The notes below the pieces were generated by a model, which saw only the letters and a list, made by a program, of their open reading frames with translations, was not told where the DNA came from and did not search any database. Made by a program: the position numbers and the translations under genes. A stretch of DNA of 64,000 bases from Anaspis maculata (taxonomy: Eukaryota > Arthropoda > Insecta > Coleoptera > Scraptiidae), in the NCBI GenBank assembly GCA_949128115.1, contig OX421964.1:44990601-45054600 (forward strand), written 5' to 3'. Positions 48,826 to 62,660 of the stretch are shown here, piece by piece. Position 1 is the stretch's first letter. Each line of letters opens with the position of its first letter.

Positions 48826-51179
48826 AAGGTTTCCCGATTGTGAAGCAAATGACAAAGAAAACGGCGTTGGATTATTTGAATGCGCAACCTAAGCCCGAAA
48901 AATTGTTCTACACTTTTGTCGGTGATGCCGAGCGAAATATAAAAAATCGATTTTGACTCCGACTTCTGCAGCAAATGACCAAAAAGCCAATTACCGAGAA
49001 GGTTTCCCGATTGTGAAGCAAATGACAAAGAAAACGGCGTTGGATTATTTGAATGCGCAACCCAAGCCCGAAAAATTGTTCTACACTTTTGTCGGTGATG
49101 CCGAGCGAAATATAAAAAATCGATTTTGACTCCGACTTCTGCAGCAAATGACCAAAAAGCCAATTACCGAGAAGGTTTCCTGATTGTGAAGCAAATGACA
49201 ATGAAAACGGCGTTGGATTATTTGAATGCGCAACCTAAGCCCGAAAAATTGTTCTACACTTTTGTCGGTGATGCCGAGCGAAATATAAAAAATCGATTTT
49301 GACTCCGACTTCTGCAGCAAATGACCAAAAAGCCAATTACCGAGAAGGTTTCCCGATTGTGAAGCAAATGACAAAGAAAACGGCGTTGGATTATTTGAAT
49401 GCGCAACCTAAGCCCGAAAAATAGTTCTACACTTTTGTCGGTGATGCCGAGCGAAATATAAAAAATCGATTTTGACTCCGACTTCTGCAGCAAATGACCA
49501 AAAAGCCAATTACCGAGAAGGTTTCCTGATTGTGAAGCAAATAACAAAGAAAACGGCGTTGTATTATTTGAATGCGCAACCTAAGCCCGAAAAATTGTTC
49601 TACACTTTTGTCGGTGATGCCGAGCGAAATATAAAAAATCGATTTTGACTCCGACTTCTGCAGCAAATGACCAAAAAGCCAATTACCGAGAAGGTTTCCC
49701 GATTGTGAAGCAAATGACAAAGAAAACGGCGTTGGATTATTTGAATGCGCAACCTAAGCCCGAAAAATTGTTCTTCACTTTTGTCGGTGATGCCGAGCGA
49801 AATATAAAAAATCGATTTTGACTCCGACTTCTGCAGCAAATGACCAAAAAGCCAATTACCGAGAAGGTTTCCCGATTGTGAAGCAAATGACAAAAAAAAA
49901 CGGCGTTGGATTATTTGAATGCGCAACCTTAGCCCGAAAAATAGTTCTACACTTTTGTCGGTGATGCCGAGCGAAATATAAAAAATCGATTTTGACTCCG
50001 ACTTCTGCAGCAAATGACCAAAAAGCCAATTACCGAGAAGGTTTCCTGATTGTGAAGCAAATAACAAAGAAAACGGCGTTGTATTATTTGAATGCGCAAC
50101 CTAAGCCCGAAAAATTGTTCTACACTTTTGTCGGTGATGCCGAGCGAAATATAAAAAATCGATTTTGACTCCGACTTCTGCAGCAAATGACCAAAAAGCC
50201 AATTACCGAGAAGGTTTCCCGATTGTGAAGCAAATGACAAAGAAAACGGCGTTGGATTATTTGAATGCGCAACCTAAGCCCGAAAAATAGTTCTACACTT
50301 TTGTCGGTGATGCCGAGCGAAATATAAAAAATCGATTTTGACTCCGACTTCTGCAGCAAATGACCAAAAAGCCAATTACCGAGAAGGTTTCCCGATTGTG
50401 AAGCAAATGACAAAGAAAACGGCGTTGGATTATTTGAATGCGCAACCTAAGCCCGAAAAATTGTTCTACACTTTTGTCGGTGATGCCGAGCGAAATATAA
50501 AAAATCGATTTTGACTCCGACTTCTGCAGCAAATGACCAAAAAGCCAATTACCGAGAAGGTTTCCCGATTGTGAAGCAAATGACAAAGAAAACGGCGTTG
50601 GATTATTTGAATGCGCAACCTAAGCCCGAAAAATAGTTCTACACTTTTGTCGGTGATGCCGAGCGAAATATAAAAAATCGATTTTGACTCCGACTTCTGC
50701 AGCAAATGACCAAAAAGCCAATTACCGAGAAGGTTTCCTGATTGTGAAGCAAATAACAAAGAAAACGGCGTTGTATTATTTGAATGCGCAACCTAAGCCC
50801 GAAAAATTGTTCTACACTTTTGTCGGTGATGCCGAGCGAAATATAAAAAATCGATTTTGACTCCGACTTCTGCAGCAAATGACCAAAAAGCCAATTACCG
50901 AGAAGGTTTCCCGATTGTGAAGCAAATGACAAAGAAAACGGCGTTGGATTATTTGAATGCGCAACCTGAGCCCGAAAAATTGTTCTACACTTTTGTCGGT
51001 GATGCCGAGCGAAATATAAAAAATCAATTTTGACTAAGACTTCTGCAGCAAATGAACAAAAAGCCAATTACCGAGAAGGTTTCCCGATTGTGAAGCAAAT
51101 GACAAAGAAAACGGCGTTGGATTATTTGAATGCGCAACCTAAGCCCGAAAAATTGTTCTACACTTTTGTCGGTGATGCC

Positions 51180-52140
51180 GAGCGAAATATAAAAAATCGA
51201 TTTTGACTCCGACTTCTGCAGCAAATGACCAAAAAGCCAATTACCGAGAAGGTTTCCCGATTGTGAAGCAAATGACAAAGAAAACGGCGTTGGATTATTT
51301 GAATGCGCAACCTAAGCCCGAAAAATAGTTCTACACTTTTGTCGGTGATGCCGAGCGAAATATAAAAAATCGATTTTGACTCCGACTTCTGCAGCAAATG
51401 ACCAAAAAGCCAATTACCGAGAAGGTTTCCTGATTGTGAAGCAAATAACAAAGAAAACGGCGTTGTATTATTTGAATGCGCAACCTAAGCCCGAAAAATT
51501 GTTCTACACTTTTGTCGGTGATGCCGAGCGAAATATAAAAAATCGATTTTGACTCCGACTTCTGCAGCAAATGACCAAAAAGCCAATTACCGAGAAGGTT
51601 TCCCGATTGTGAAGCAAATGACAAAGAAAACGGCGTTGGAATATTTGAATGCGCAACCTAAGCCCGAAAAATTGTTCTACACTTTTGTCGGTGATGCCGA
51701 GCGAAATATAAAAAATCGATTTTGACTCCGACTTCTGCAGCAAATGACCAAAAAGCCAATTACCGAGAAGGTTTCCCGATTGTGAAGCAAATGACAAAAA
51801 AAACGGCGTTGGATTATTTGAATGCGCAACCTAAGCCCGAAAAATAGTTCTACACTTTTGTCGGTGATGCCGAGCGAAATATAAAAAATCGATTTTGACT
51901 CCGACTTCTGCAGCAAATGACCAAAAAGCCAATTACCGAGAAGGTTTCCTGATTGTGAAGCAAATAACAAAGAAAACGGCGTTGTATTATTTGAATGCGC
52001 AACCTAAGCCCGAAAAATTGTTCTACACTTTTGTCGGTGATGCCGAGCGAAATATAAAAAATCGATTTTGACTCCGACTTCTGCAGCAAATGACCAAAAA
52101 GCCAATTACCGAGAAGGTTTCCCGATTGTGAAGCAAATGA
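51180..52140. repeat. 9-monomer higher-order unit in the R domain, copy 1 (offset 1,556 bp)
   Basis: The order of TAGTTC and TTGTTC monomers with the AAATAACAAAG/GTTGTATTATTTG sub-variant matches about 52,736-53,696. A following segment (about 52,160-52,480, with AAAGTCG, GAAGGAATAAC, CCCGGAAAATTG and GAGAGAAAT) matches about 53,889-54,209 at 1,729 bp, that is with one additional monomer in copy 2. Confidence 0.8.
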
Positions 52141-52735
52141 CAAAGAAAACGGCGTTGGATTATTTGAATGCGCAACCTAAGCCCGAAAAATTGTTCTACA
52201 CTTTTGTCGGTGATGCCGAGCGAAATATAAAAAGTCGATTTTGACTCCGACTTCTGCAGCAAATGACCAAAAAGCCAATTACAGAGAAGGTTTCCCGATT
52301 GTGAAGGAATAACAAAGAAAACGGCGTTGGATTATTTGAATGCGCAACCTAAGCCCGGAAAATTGTTCTACACTTTTGTCGGTGATGCCGAGAGAAATAT
52401 AAAAAATCGATTTTGACTCCGACTTCTGCAGCAAATGACCAACAAGCCAATTACCGAGAAGGTTTCCCGATTGTGAAGCAAATGACAAAGAAAACGGCGT
52501 TGGATTATTTGAATGCGCAACCTAAGCCCGAAAAATAGTTCTACACTTTTGTCGGTGATGCCGAGCGAAATATAAAAAATCGATTTTGACTCCGACTTCT
52601 GCAGCAAATGACCAAAAAGCCAATTACCGAGAAGGTTTCCCGATTGTGAAGCAAATGACAATGAAAACGGCGTTGGATTATTTGAATGCGCAACCTAAGC
52701 CCGAAAAATTGTTCTACACTTTTGTCGGTGATGCC

Positions 52736-53696
52736 GAGCGAAATATAAAAAATCGATTTTGACTCCGACTTCTGCAGCAAATGACCAAAAAGCCAATTAC
52801 CGAGAAGGTTTCCCGATTGTGAAGCAAATGACAAAGAAAACGGCGTTGGATTATTTGAATGCGCAACCTAAGCCCGAAAAATAGTTCTACACTTTTGTCG
52901 GTGATGCCGAGCGAAATATAAAAAATCGATTTTGACTCCGACTTCTGCAGCAAATGACCAAAAAGCCAATTACCGAGAAGGTTTCCTGATTGTGAAGCAA
53001 ATAACAAAGAAAACGGCGTTGTATTATTTGAATGCGCAACCTAAGCCCGAAAAATTGTTCTACACTTTTGTCGGTGATGCCGAGCGAAATATAAAAAATC
53101 GATTTTGACTCCGACTTCTGCAGCAAATGACCAAAAAGCCAATTACCGAGAAGGTTTCCCGATTGTGAAGCAAATGACAAAGAAAACGGCGTTGGATTAT
53201 TTGAATGCGCAACCTAAGCCCGAAAAATTGTTCTACACTTTTGTCGGTGATGCCGAGCGAAATATAAAAAATCGATTTTGACTCCGACTTCTGTAGCAAA
53301 TGACCAAAAAGCCAATTACCGAGAAGGTTTCCCGATTGTGAAGCAAATGACAAAAAAAACGGCGTTGGATTATTTGAATGCGCAACCTAAGCCCGAAAAA
53401 TAGTTCTACACTTTTGTCGGTGATGCCGAGCGAAATATAAAAAATCGATTTTGACTCCGACTTCTGCAGCAAATGACCAAAAAGCCAATTACCGAGAAGG
53501 TTTCCTGATTGTGAAGCAAATAACAAAGAAAACGGCGTTGTATTATTTGAATGCGCAACCTAAGCCCGAAAAATTGTTCTACACTTTTGTCGGTGATGCC
53601 GAGCGAAATATAAAAAATCGATTTTGACTCCGACTTCTGCAGCAAATGACCAAAAAGCCAATTACCGAGAAGGTTTCCCGATTGTGAAGCAAATGA
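52736..53696. repeat. 9-monomer higher-order unit in the R domain, copy 2
   Basis: Counterpart of about 51,180-52,140. The offset of 9 x 173 minus 1 is explained by the one-base-short GAAGGAATAAC monomer near 52,305. Confidence 0.8.
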
Positions 53697-56359
53697 CAAA
53701 GTAAACGGCGTTGGATTATTTGAATGCGCAACCTAAGCCCGAAAAATTGTTCTACACTTTTGTCGGTGATGCCGAGCGAAATATAAAAAATCGATTTTGA
53801 CTCCGACTTCTGCAGCAAATGACCAAAAAGCCAATTACCGAGAAGGTTTCCCGATTGTGAAGCAAATGACAAAGAAAACGGCGTTGGATTATTTGAATGC
53901 GCAACCTAAGCCCGAAAAATTGTTCTACACTTTTGTCGGTGATGCCGAGCGAAATATAAAAAGTCGATTTTGACTCCGACTTCTGCAGCAAATGACCAAA
54001 AAGCCAATTACCGAGAAGGTTTCCCGATTGTGAAGGAATAACAAAGAAAACGGCGTTGGATTATTTGAATGCGCAACCTAAGCCCGGAAAATTGTTCTAC
54101 ACTTTTGTCGGTGATGCCGAGAGAAATATAAAAAATCGATTTTGACTCCGACTTCTGCAGCAAATGACCAAAAAGCCAATTACAGAGAAGGTTTCCCGAT
54201 TGTGAAGCAAATGACAAAGAAAACGGCGTTGGATTATTTGAATGCGCAACCTAAGCCCGAAAAATTGTTCTACACTTTTGTCGGTGATGCCGAGCGAAAT
54301 ATAAAAAATCGATTTTGACTCCGACTTCTGCAGCAAATGACCAAAAAGCCAATTACCGAGAAGGTTTCCCGATTGTGAAGCAAATGACAAAGAAAACGGC
54401 GTTGGATTATTTGAATGCGCAACCTAAGCCCGGAAAATTGTTCTACACTTTTGTCGGTGATGCCGAGAGAAATATAAAAAATCGATTTTGACTCCGACTT
54501 CTGCAGCAAATGACCAAAAAGCCAATTACCGAGAAGTTCTCCCGATTGTGAAGCAAATGACAAAGTAAACGGCGTTGGATTATTTGAATGCGCAACCTAA
54601 GCCCGAAAAATTGTTCTAAACTTTTGTCGGTGATGCCGAGAGAAATATAAAAAATCGATTTTGACTCCGACTTCTGCAGCAAATGACCAAAAAGCCAATT
54701 ACCGAGAAGTTCTCCCGATTGTGAAGCAAATGACAAAGTAAACGGCGTTGGATTATTTGAATGCGCAACCTAAGCCCGAAAAATTGTTCTACACTTTTGT
54801 CGGTGATGCCGAGCGAAATATAAAAAGTCGATTTTGACTCCGACTTCTGCAGCAAATGACCAAAAAGCCAATTACCGAGAAGGTTTCCCGATTGTGAAGG
54901 AATAACAAAGAAAACGGCGTTGGATTATTTGAATGCGCAACCTAAGCCCGGAAAATTGTTCTACACTTTTGTCGGTGATGCCGAGAGAAATATAAAAAAT
55001 CGATTTTGACTCCGACTTCTGCAGCAAATGACCAAAAAGCCAATTACCGAGAAGTTCTCCCGATTGTGAAGCAAATGACAAAGTAAACGGCGTTGGATTA
55101 TTTGAATGCGCAACCTAAGCCCGAAAAATTGTTCTACACTTTTGTCGGTGATGCCGAGCGAAATATAAAAAATCGATTTTGACTCCGACTTCTGCAGCAA
55201 ATGACCAAAAAGCCAATTACCGAGAAGGTTGATCGATTGTGAAGCAAATAACAAAGAAAACGGCGTTGGATTATTTGAATGCGCAACCTAAGCCCGGAAA
55301 ATTGTCCTACACTTTTGTCGGTGATGCCGAGAGAAATATAAAAAATCGATTTTGACTCCGACTTCTGCAGCAAATGACCAAAAAGCCAATTACCGAGAAG
55401 TTCTCCCGATTGTGAAGCAAATGGCAAAGTAAACGGCGTTGGATTATTTGAATGCGCAACCTAAGCCCGAAAAATTGTTCTACACTTTTGTCGGTGATGC
55501 CGAGCGAAATATAAAAAATCGATTTTGACTCCGACTTCTGCAGCAAATGACCAAAAAGCCAATTACCGAGAAGGTTTCCCGATTGTGAAGGAATAACAAA
55601 GAAAACGGCGTTGGATTATTTGAATGCGCAACCTAAGCCCGGAAAATTGTCCTACACTTTTGTCGGTGATGCCGAGAGAAATATAAAAAATCGATTTTGA
55701 CTCCGACTTCTGCAGCAAATGACCAAAAAGCCAATTACCGAGAAGTTCTCCCGATTGTGAAGCAAATGACAAAGTAAACGGCGTTGGATTATTTGAATGC
55801 GCAACCTAAGCCCGAAAAATTGTTCTACATTTTTGTCGGTGATGCCGAGCGAAATATAAAAAGTCGATTTTGACTCCGACTTCTGCAGCAAATGACCAAA
55901 AAGCCAATTACCGAGAAGGTTTCCCGATTGTGAAGGAATAACAAAGAAAACGGCGTTGGATTATTTGAATGCGCAACCTAAGCCCGGAAAATTGTTCTAC
56001 ACTTTTGTCGGTGATGCCGAGAGAAATATAAAAAATCGATTTTGACTCCGACTTCTGCAGCAAATGACCAAAAAGCCAATTACCGAGAAGTTCTCCCGAT
56101 TGTGAAGCAAATGACAAAGTAAACGGCGTTGGATTATTTGAATGCGCAACCTAAGCCCGAAAAATTGTTCTACACTTTTGTCGGTGATGCCGAGCGAAAT
56201 ATAAAAAATCGATTTTGACTCCGACTTCTGCAGCAAATGACCAAAAAGCCAATTACAGAGAAGGTTTCCCGATTGTGGAGCAAATGACAAAGAAAACGGC
56301 GTTGGATTATTTGAATGCGCAACCTAAGCCCGAAAAATTGTTCTACACTTTTGTCGGTG

Positions 56360-57290
56360 ATGCCGAGCGAAATATAAAAAATCGATTTTGACTCCGACTT
56401 CTGCAGCAAATGACCAAAAAGCCAATTACCGAGGAGGTTTCCCGATTGTGAAGCAAATGACAAAGAAAACGGCGTTGGATTATTTGAATGCGCAACCTAA
56501 GCCCGAAAAATTGTTCTACACTTTTGTCGGTGATGCCGAGCGAAATATAAAAAATCGATTTTGACTCCGACTTCTGCAGCAAATGACCAAAAAGCCAATT
56601 ACCGAGGAGGTTTCCCGATTGTGAAGCAAATGACAAAGAAAACGGCGTTGGATTATTTGAATGCGCAACCTAAGCCCGAAAAATTGTTCTACACTTTTGT
56701 CGGTGATGCCGAGCGAAATATAAAAAATCGATTTTGACTCCGACTTCTGCAGCAAATGACCAAAAAGCCAATTACAGAGAAGGTTTCCCGATTGTGAAGC
56801 AAATGACAAAGAAAACGGCGTTGGATTATTTGAATGCGCAACCTAAGCCCGAAAAATTGTTCTACATTTTTGTCGGTGATGCCGAGCGAAATATAAAAAG
56901 TCGATTTTGACTCCGACTTCTGCAGCAAATGACCAAAAAGCCAATTACCGAGAAGTTCTCCCGATTGTGAAGCAAATGACAAAGTAAACGGCGTTGGATT
57001 ATTTGAATGCGCAACCTAAGCCCGAAAAATTGTTCTACACTTTTGTCGGTGATGCCGAGCGAAATATAAAAAATCGATTTTGACTCCGACTTCTGCAGCA
57101 AATGACCAAAAAGCCAATTACAGAGAAGGTTTCCCGATTGTGGAGCAAATGACAAAGAAAACGGCGTTGGATTATTTGAATGCGCAACCTAAGCCCGAAA
57201 AATTGTTCTACACTTTTGTCGGTGATGCCGAGCGAAATATAAAAAATCGATTTTGACTCCGACTTCTGCAGCAAATGACCAAAAAGCCAA
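56360..57290. repeat. R-domain duplication F, copy 1 (offset 2,767 bp)
   Basis: Matches about 59,127-60,057. Shared ordered markers are GAGGAGGTTTCC, ACAGAGAAGG, CATTTTTGTCGG with AAAGTCG, GAAGTTCTCCCG with AAAGTAAACGG, and GTGGAGC. The offset is 16 monomers minus one base, again explained by a 172-bp monomer between them (about 57,490). Confidence 0.78.
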
Positions 57291-59126
57291 TTACAGAGAA
57301 GGTTTCCCGATTGTGGAGCAAATGACAAAGAAAACGGCGTTGGATTATTTGAATGCGCAACCTAAGCCCGAAAAATTGTTCTACATTTTTGTCGGTGATG
57401 CCGAGCGAAATATAAAAAGTCGATTTTGACTCCGACTTCTGCAGCAAATGACCAAAAAGCCAATTACCGAGAAGGTTTCCCGATTGTGAAGGAATAACAA
57501 AGAAAACGGCGTTGGATTATTTGAATGCGCAACCTAAGCCCGGAAAATTGTTCTACACTTTTGTCGGTGATGCCGAGAGAAATATAAAAAATCGATTTTG
57601 ACTCCGACTTCTGCAGCAAATGACCAAAAAGCCAATTACCGAGAAGTTCTCCCGATTGTGAAGCAAATGACAAAGTAAACGGCGTTGGATTATTTGAATG
57701 CGCAACCTAAGCCCGAAAAATTGTTCTACACTTTTGTCGGTGATGCCGAGCGAAATATAAAAAATCGATTTTGACTCCGACTTCTGCAGCAAATGACCAA
57801 AAAGCCAATTACAGAGAAGGTTTCCCGATTGTGGAGCAAATGACAAAGAAAACGGCGTTGGATTATTTGAATGCGCAACCTAAGCCCGAAAAATTGTTCT
57901 ACACTTTTGTCGGTGATGCCGAGCGAAATATAAAAAATCGATTTTGACTCCGACTTCTGCAGCAAATGACCAAAAAGCCAATTACAGAGAAGGTTTCCCG
58001 ATTGTGGAGCAAATGACAAAGAAAACGGCGTTGGATTATTTGAATGCGCAACCTAAGCCCGAAAAATTGTTCTACACTTTTGTCGGTGATGCCGAGCGAA
58101 ATATAAAAAATCGATTTTGACTCCGACTTCTGCAGCAAATGACCAAAAAGCCAATTACAGAGAAGGTTTCCCGATTGTGGAGCAAATGACAAAGAAAACG
58201 GCGTTGGATTATTTGAATGCGCAACCTAAGCCCGAAAAATTGTTCTACATTTTTGTCGGTGATGCCGAGCGAAATATAAAAAGTCGATTTTGACTCCGAC
58301 TTCTGCAGCAAATGACCAAAAAGCCAATTACCGAGAAGTTCTCCCGATTGTGAAGCAAATGACAAAGTAAACGGCGTTGGATTATTTGAATGCGCAACCT
58401 AAGCCCGAAAAATTGTTCTACACTTTTGTCGGTGATGCCGAGCGAAATATAAAAAATCGATTTTGACTCCGACTTCTGCAGCAAATGACCAAAAAGCCAA
58501 TTACAGAGAAGGTTTCCCGATTGTGGAGCAAATGACAAAGAAAACGGCGTTGGATTATTTGAATGCGCAACCTAAGCCCGAAAAATTGTTCTACATTTTT
58601 GTCGGTGATGCCGAGCGAAATATAAAAAGTCGATTTTGACTCCGACTTCTGCAGCAAATGACCAAAAAGCCAATTACCGAGAAGTTCCCCCGATTGTGAA
58701 GCAAATGACAAAGTAAACGGCGTTGGATTATTTGAATGCGCAACCTAAGCCCGAAAAATTGTTCTACACTTTTGTCGGTGATGCCGAGCGAAATATAAAA
58801 AATCGATTTTGACTCCGACTTCTGCAGCAAATGACCAAAAAGCCAATTACAGAGAAGGTTTCCCGATTGTGGAGCAAATGACAAAGAAAACGGCGTTGGA
58901 TTATTTGAATGCGCAACCTAAGCCCGAAAAATTGTTCTACACTTTTGTCGGTGATGCCGAGCGAAATATAAAAAATCGATTTTGACTCCGACTTCTGCAG
59001 CAAATGACCAAAAAGCCAATTACCGAGGAGGTTTCCCGATTGTGAAGCAAATGACAAAGAAAACGGCGTTGGATTATTTGAATGCGCAACCTAAGCCCGA
59101 AAAATTGTTCTACACTTTTGTCGGTG

Positions 59127-60057
59127 ATGCCGAGCGAAATATAAAAAATCGATTTTGACTCCGACTTCTGCAGCAAATGACCAAAAAGCCAATTACCGAG
59201 GAGGTTTCCCGATTGTGAAGCAAATGACAAAGAAAACGGCGTTGGATTATTTGAATGCGCAACCTAAGCCCGAAAAATTGTTCTACACTTTTGTCGGTGA
59301 TGCCGAGCGAAATATAAAAAATCGATTTTGACTCCGACTTCTGCAGCAAATGACCAAAAAGCCAATTACCGAGGAGGTTTCCCGATTGTGAAGCAAATGA
59401 CAAAGAAAACGGCGTTGGATTATTTGAATGCGCAACCTAAGCCCGAAAAATTGTTCTACACTTTTGTCGGTGATGCCGTGCGAAATATAAAAAATCGATT
59501 TTGACTCCGACTTCTGCAGCAAATGACCAAAAAGCCAATTACAGAGAAGGTTTCCCGATTGTGAAGCAAATGACAAAGAAAACGGCGTTGGATTATTTGA
59601 ATGCGCAACCTAAGCCCGAAAAATTGTTCTACATTTTTGTCGGTGATGCCGAGCGAAATATAAAAAGTCGATTTTGACTCCGACTTCTGCAGCAAATGAC
59701 CAAAAAGCCAATTACCGAGAAGTTCTCCCGATTGTGAAGCAAATGACAAAGTAAACGGCGTTGGATTATTTGAATGCGCAACCTAAGCCCGAAAAATTGT
59801 TCTACACTTTTGTCGGTGATGCCGAGCGAAATATAAAAAATCGATTTTGACTCCGACTTCTGCAGCAAATGACCAAAAAGCCAATTACAGAGAAGGTTTC
59901 CCGATTGTGGAGCAAATGACAAAGAAAACGGCGTTGGATTATTTGAATGCGCAACCTAAGCCCGAAAAATTGTTCTACACTTTTGTCGGTGATGCCGAGC
60001 GAAATATAAAAAATCGATTTTGACTCCGACTTCTGCAGCAAATGACCAAAAAGCCAA
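59127..60057. repeat. R-domain duplication F, copy 2
   Basis: Counterpart of about 56,360-57,290. Private changes include GCCGTGCGAAAT near 59,476. Confidence 0.77.
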
Positions 60058-60320
60058 TTACAGAGAAGGTTTCCCGATTGTGGAGCAAATGACAAAGAAA
60101 ACGGCGTTGGATTATTTGAATGCGCAACCAAGGCCCGAAAAATTGTTCTACATTTTTGTCGGTGATGCCGAGCGAAATATAAAAAGTCGATTTTGACTCC
60201 GACTTCTGCAGCAAATGACCAAAAAGCCAATTACCGAGAAGTTCTCCCGATTGTGAAGCAAATGACAAAGTAAACGGCGTTGGATTATTTGAATGCGCAA
60301 CCTAAGCCCGAAAAATTGTT

Positions 60321-62660
60321 CTACACTTTTGTCGGTGATGCCGAGCGAAATATAAAAAATCGATTTTGACTCCGACTTCTGCAGCAAATGACCAAAAAGC
60401 CAATTACAGAGAAGGTTTCCCGATTGTGGAGCAAATGACAAAGAAAACGGCGTTGGATTATTTGAATGCGCAACCTAAGCCCGAAAAATTGTTCTACACT
60501 TTTGTCGGTGATGCCGAGCGAAATATAAAAAATCGATTTTGACTCCGACTTCTGCAGCAAATGACCAAAAAGCCAATTACCGAGGAGGTTTCCCGATTGT
60601 GAAGCAAATGACAAAGAAAACGGCGTTGGATTATTTGAATGCGCAACCTAAGCCCGAAAAATTGTTCTACACTTTTGTCGGTGATGCCGAGCGAAATATA
60701 AAAAATCGATTTTGACTCCGACTTCTGCAGCAAATGACCAAAAAGCCAATTACAGAGAAGGTTTCCCGATTGTGAAGCAAATGACAAAGAAAACGGCGTT
60801 GGATTATTTGAATGCGCAACCTAAGCCCGAAAAATTGTTCTACATTTTTGTCGGTGATGCCGAGCGAAATATAAAAAGTCGATTTTGACTCCGACTTCTG
60901 CAGCAAATGACCAAAAAGCCAATTACCGAGAAGGTTTCCCGATAGTGAAGGAATAACAAAGAAAACGGCGTTGGATTATTTGAATGCGCAACCTAAGCCC
61001 GGAAAATTGTTCTACACTTTTGTCGGTGATGCCGAGAGAAATATAAAAAATCGATTTTGACTCCGACTTCTGCAGCAAATGACCAAAAAGCCAATTACCG
61101 AGAAGTTCTCCCGATTGTGAAGCAAATGACAAAGTAAACGGCGTTGGATTATTTGAATGCGCAACCTAAGCCCGAAAAATTGTTCTACACTTTTGTCGGT
61201 GATGCCGAGCGAAATATAAAAAATCGATTTTGACTCCGACTTCTGCAGCAAATGACCAAAAAGCCAATTACAGAGAAGGTTTCCCGATTGTGGAGCAAAT
61301 GACAAAGAAAACGGCGTTGGATTATTTGAATGCGCAACCTAAGCCCGAAAAATTGTTCTACACTTTTGTCGGTGATGCCGAGCGAAATATAAAAAATCGA
61401 TTTTGACTCCGACTTCTGCAGCAAATGACCAAAAAGCCAATTACCGAGGAGGTTTCCCGATTGTGAAGCAAATGACAAAGAAAACGGCGTTGGATTATTT
61501 GAATGCGCAACCTAAGCCCGAAAAATTGTTCTACACTTTTGTCGGTGATGCCGAGCGAAATATAAAAAATCGATTTTGACTCCGACTTCTGCAGCAAATG
61601 ACCAAAAAGCCAATTACAGAGAAGGTTTCCCGATTGTGAAGCAAATGACAAAGAAAACGGCGTTGGATTATTTGAATGCGCAACCTAAGCCCGAAAAATT
61701 GTTCTACATTTTTGTCGGTGATGCCGAGCGAAATATAAAAAGTCGATTTTGACTCCGACTTCTGCAGCAAATGACCAAAAAGCCAATTACCGAGAAGGTT
61801 TCCCGATAGTGAAGGAATAACAAAGAAAACGGCGTTGGATTATTTGAATGCGCAACCTAAGCCCGGAAAATTGTTCTACACTTTTGTCGGTGATGCCGAG
61901 AGAAATATAAAAAATCGATTTTGACTCCGACTTCTGCAGCAAATGACCAAAAAGCCAATTACCGAGAAGTTCTCCCGATTGTGAAGCAAATGACAAAGTA
62001 AACGGCGTTGGATTATTTGAATGCGCAACCTAAGCCCGAAAAATTGTTCTACACTTTTGTCGGTGATGCCGAGCGAAATATAAAAAATCGATTTTGACTC
62101 CGACTTCTGCAGCAAATGACCAAAAAGCCAATTACAGAGAAGGTTTCCCGATTGTGGAGCAAATGACAAAGAAAACGGCGTTGGATTATTTGAATGCGCA
62201 ACCTAAGCCCGAAAAATTGTTCTACACTTTTGTCGGTGATGCCGAGCGAAATATAAAAAATCGATTTTGACTCCGACTTCTGCAGCAAATGACCAAAAAG
62301 CCAATTACCGAGGAGGTTTCCCGATTGTGAAGCAAATGACAAAGAAAACGGCGTTGGATTATTTGAATGCGCAACCTAAGCCCGAAAAATTGTTCTACAC
62401 TTTTGTCGGTGATGCCGAGCGAAATATAAAAAATCGATTTTGACTCCGACTTCTGCAGCAAATGACCAAAAAGCCAATTACAGAGAAGGTTTCCCGATTG
62501 TGAAGCAAATGACAAAGAAAACGGCGTTGGATTATTTGAATGCGCAACCTAAGCCCGAAAAATTGTTCTACATTTTTGTCGGTGATGCCGAGCGAAATAT
62601 AAAAAGTCGATTTTGACTCCGACTTCTGCAGCAAATGACCAAAAAGCCAATTACCGAGAA
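60321..62660. repeat. 5-monomer higher-order repeat in the R domain, 864 bp, nearly three copies
   Basis: Units start at about 60,321, 61,185 and 62,049. Each runs: an ACAGAG/GTGGAGC monomer, a GAGGAGG monomer, an ACAGAG/GTGAAGC monomer, a CATTTTTG/AAAGTCG monomer and then the 172-bp GATAGTGAAGGAATAAC monomer. The third copy keeps the first part but at about 62,660 has GAAGTTCTCCCG instead of the 172-bp monomer. 864 equals four 173-bp units plus one of 172. I saw no differences between the first two copies, so this is probably one of the youngest amplifications in the window. Confidence 0.87.

Larger units (their letters stand above)
52279..61810. repeat. 172-bp monomers with GAAGGAATAAC (eight copies)
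   Basis: GTGAAGCAAATAAC is shortened to GTGAAGGAATAAC in monomers near 52,305, 54,034, 54,898, 55,589, 55,934, 57,490, 60,949 and 61,813. Each is followed by CCCGGAAAATTG and GAGAGAAAT. The last two also share CCCGATAGTG in place of CCCGATTGTG. All eight share the same deletion and linked downstream changes, so they are one lineage restricted to the R domain. Confidence 0.9.
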
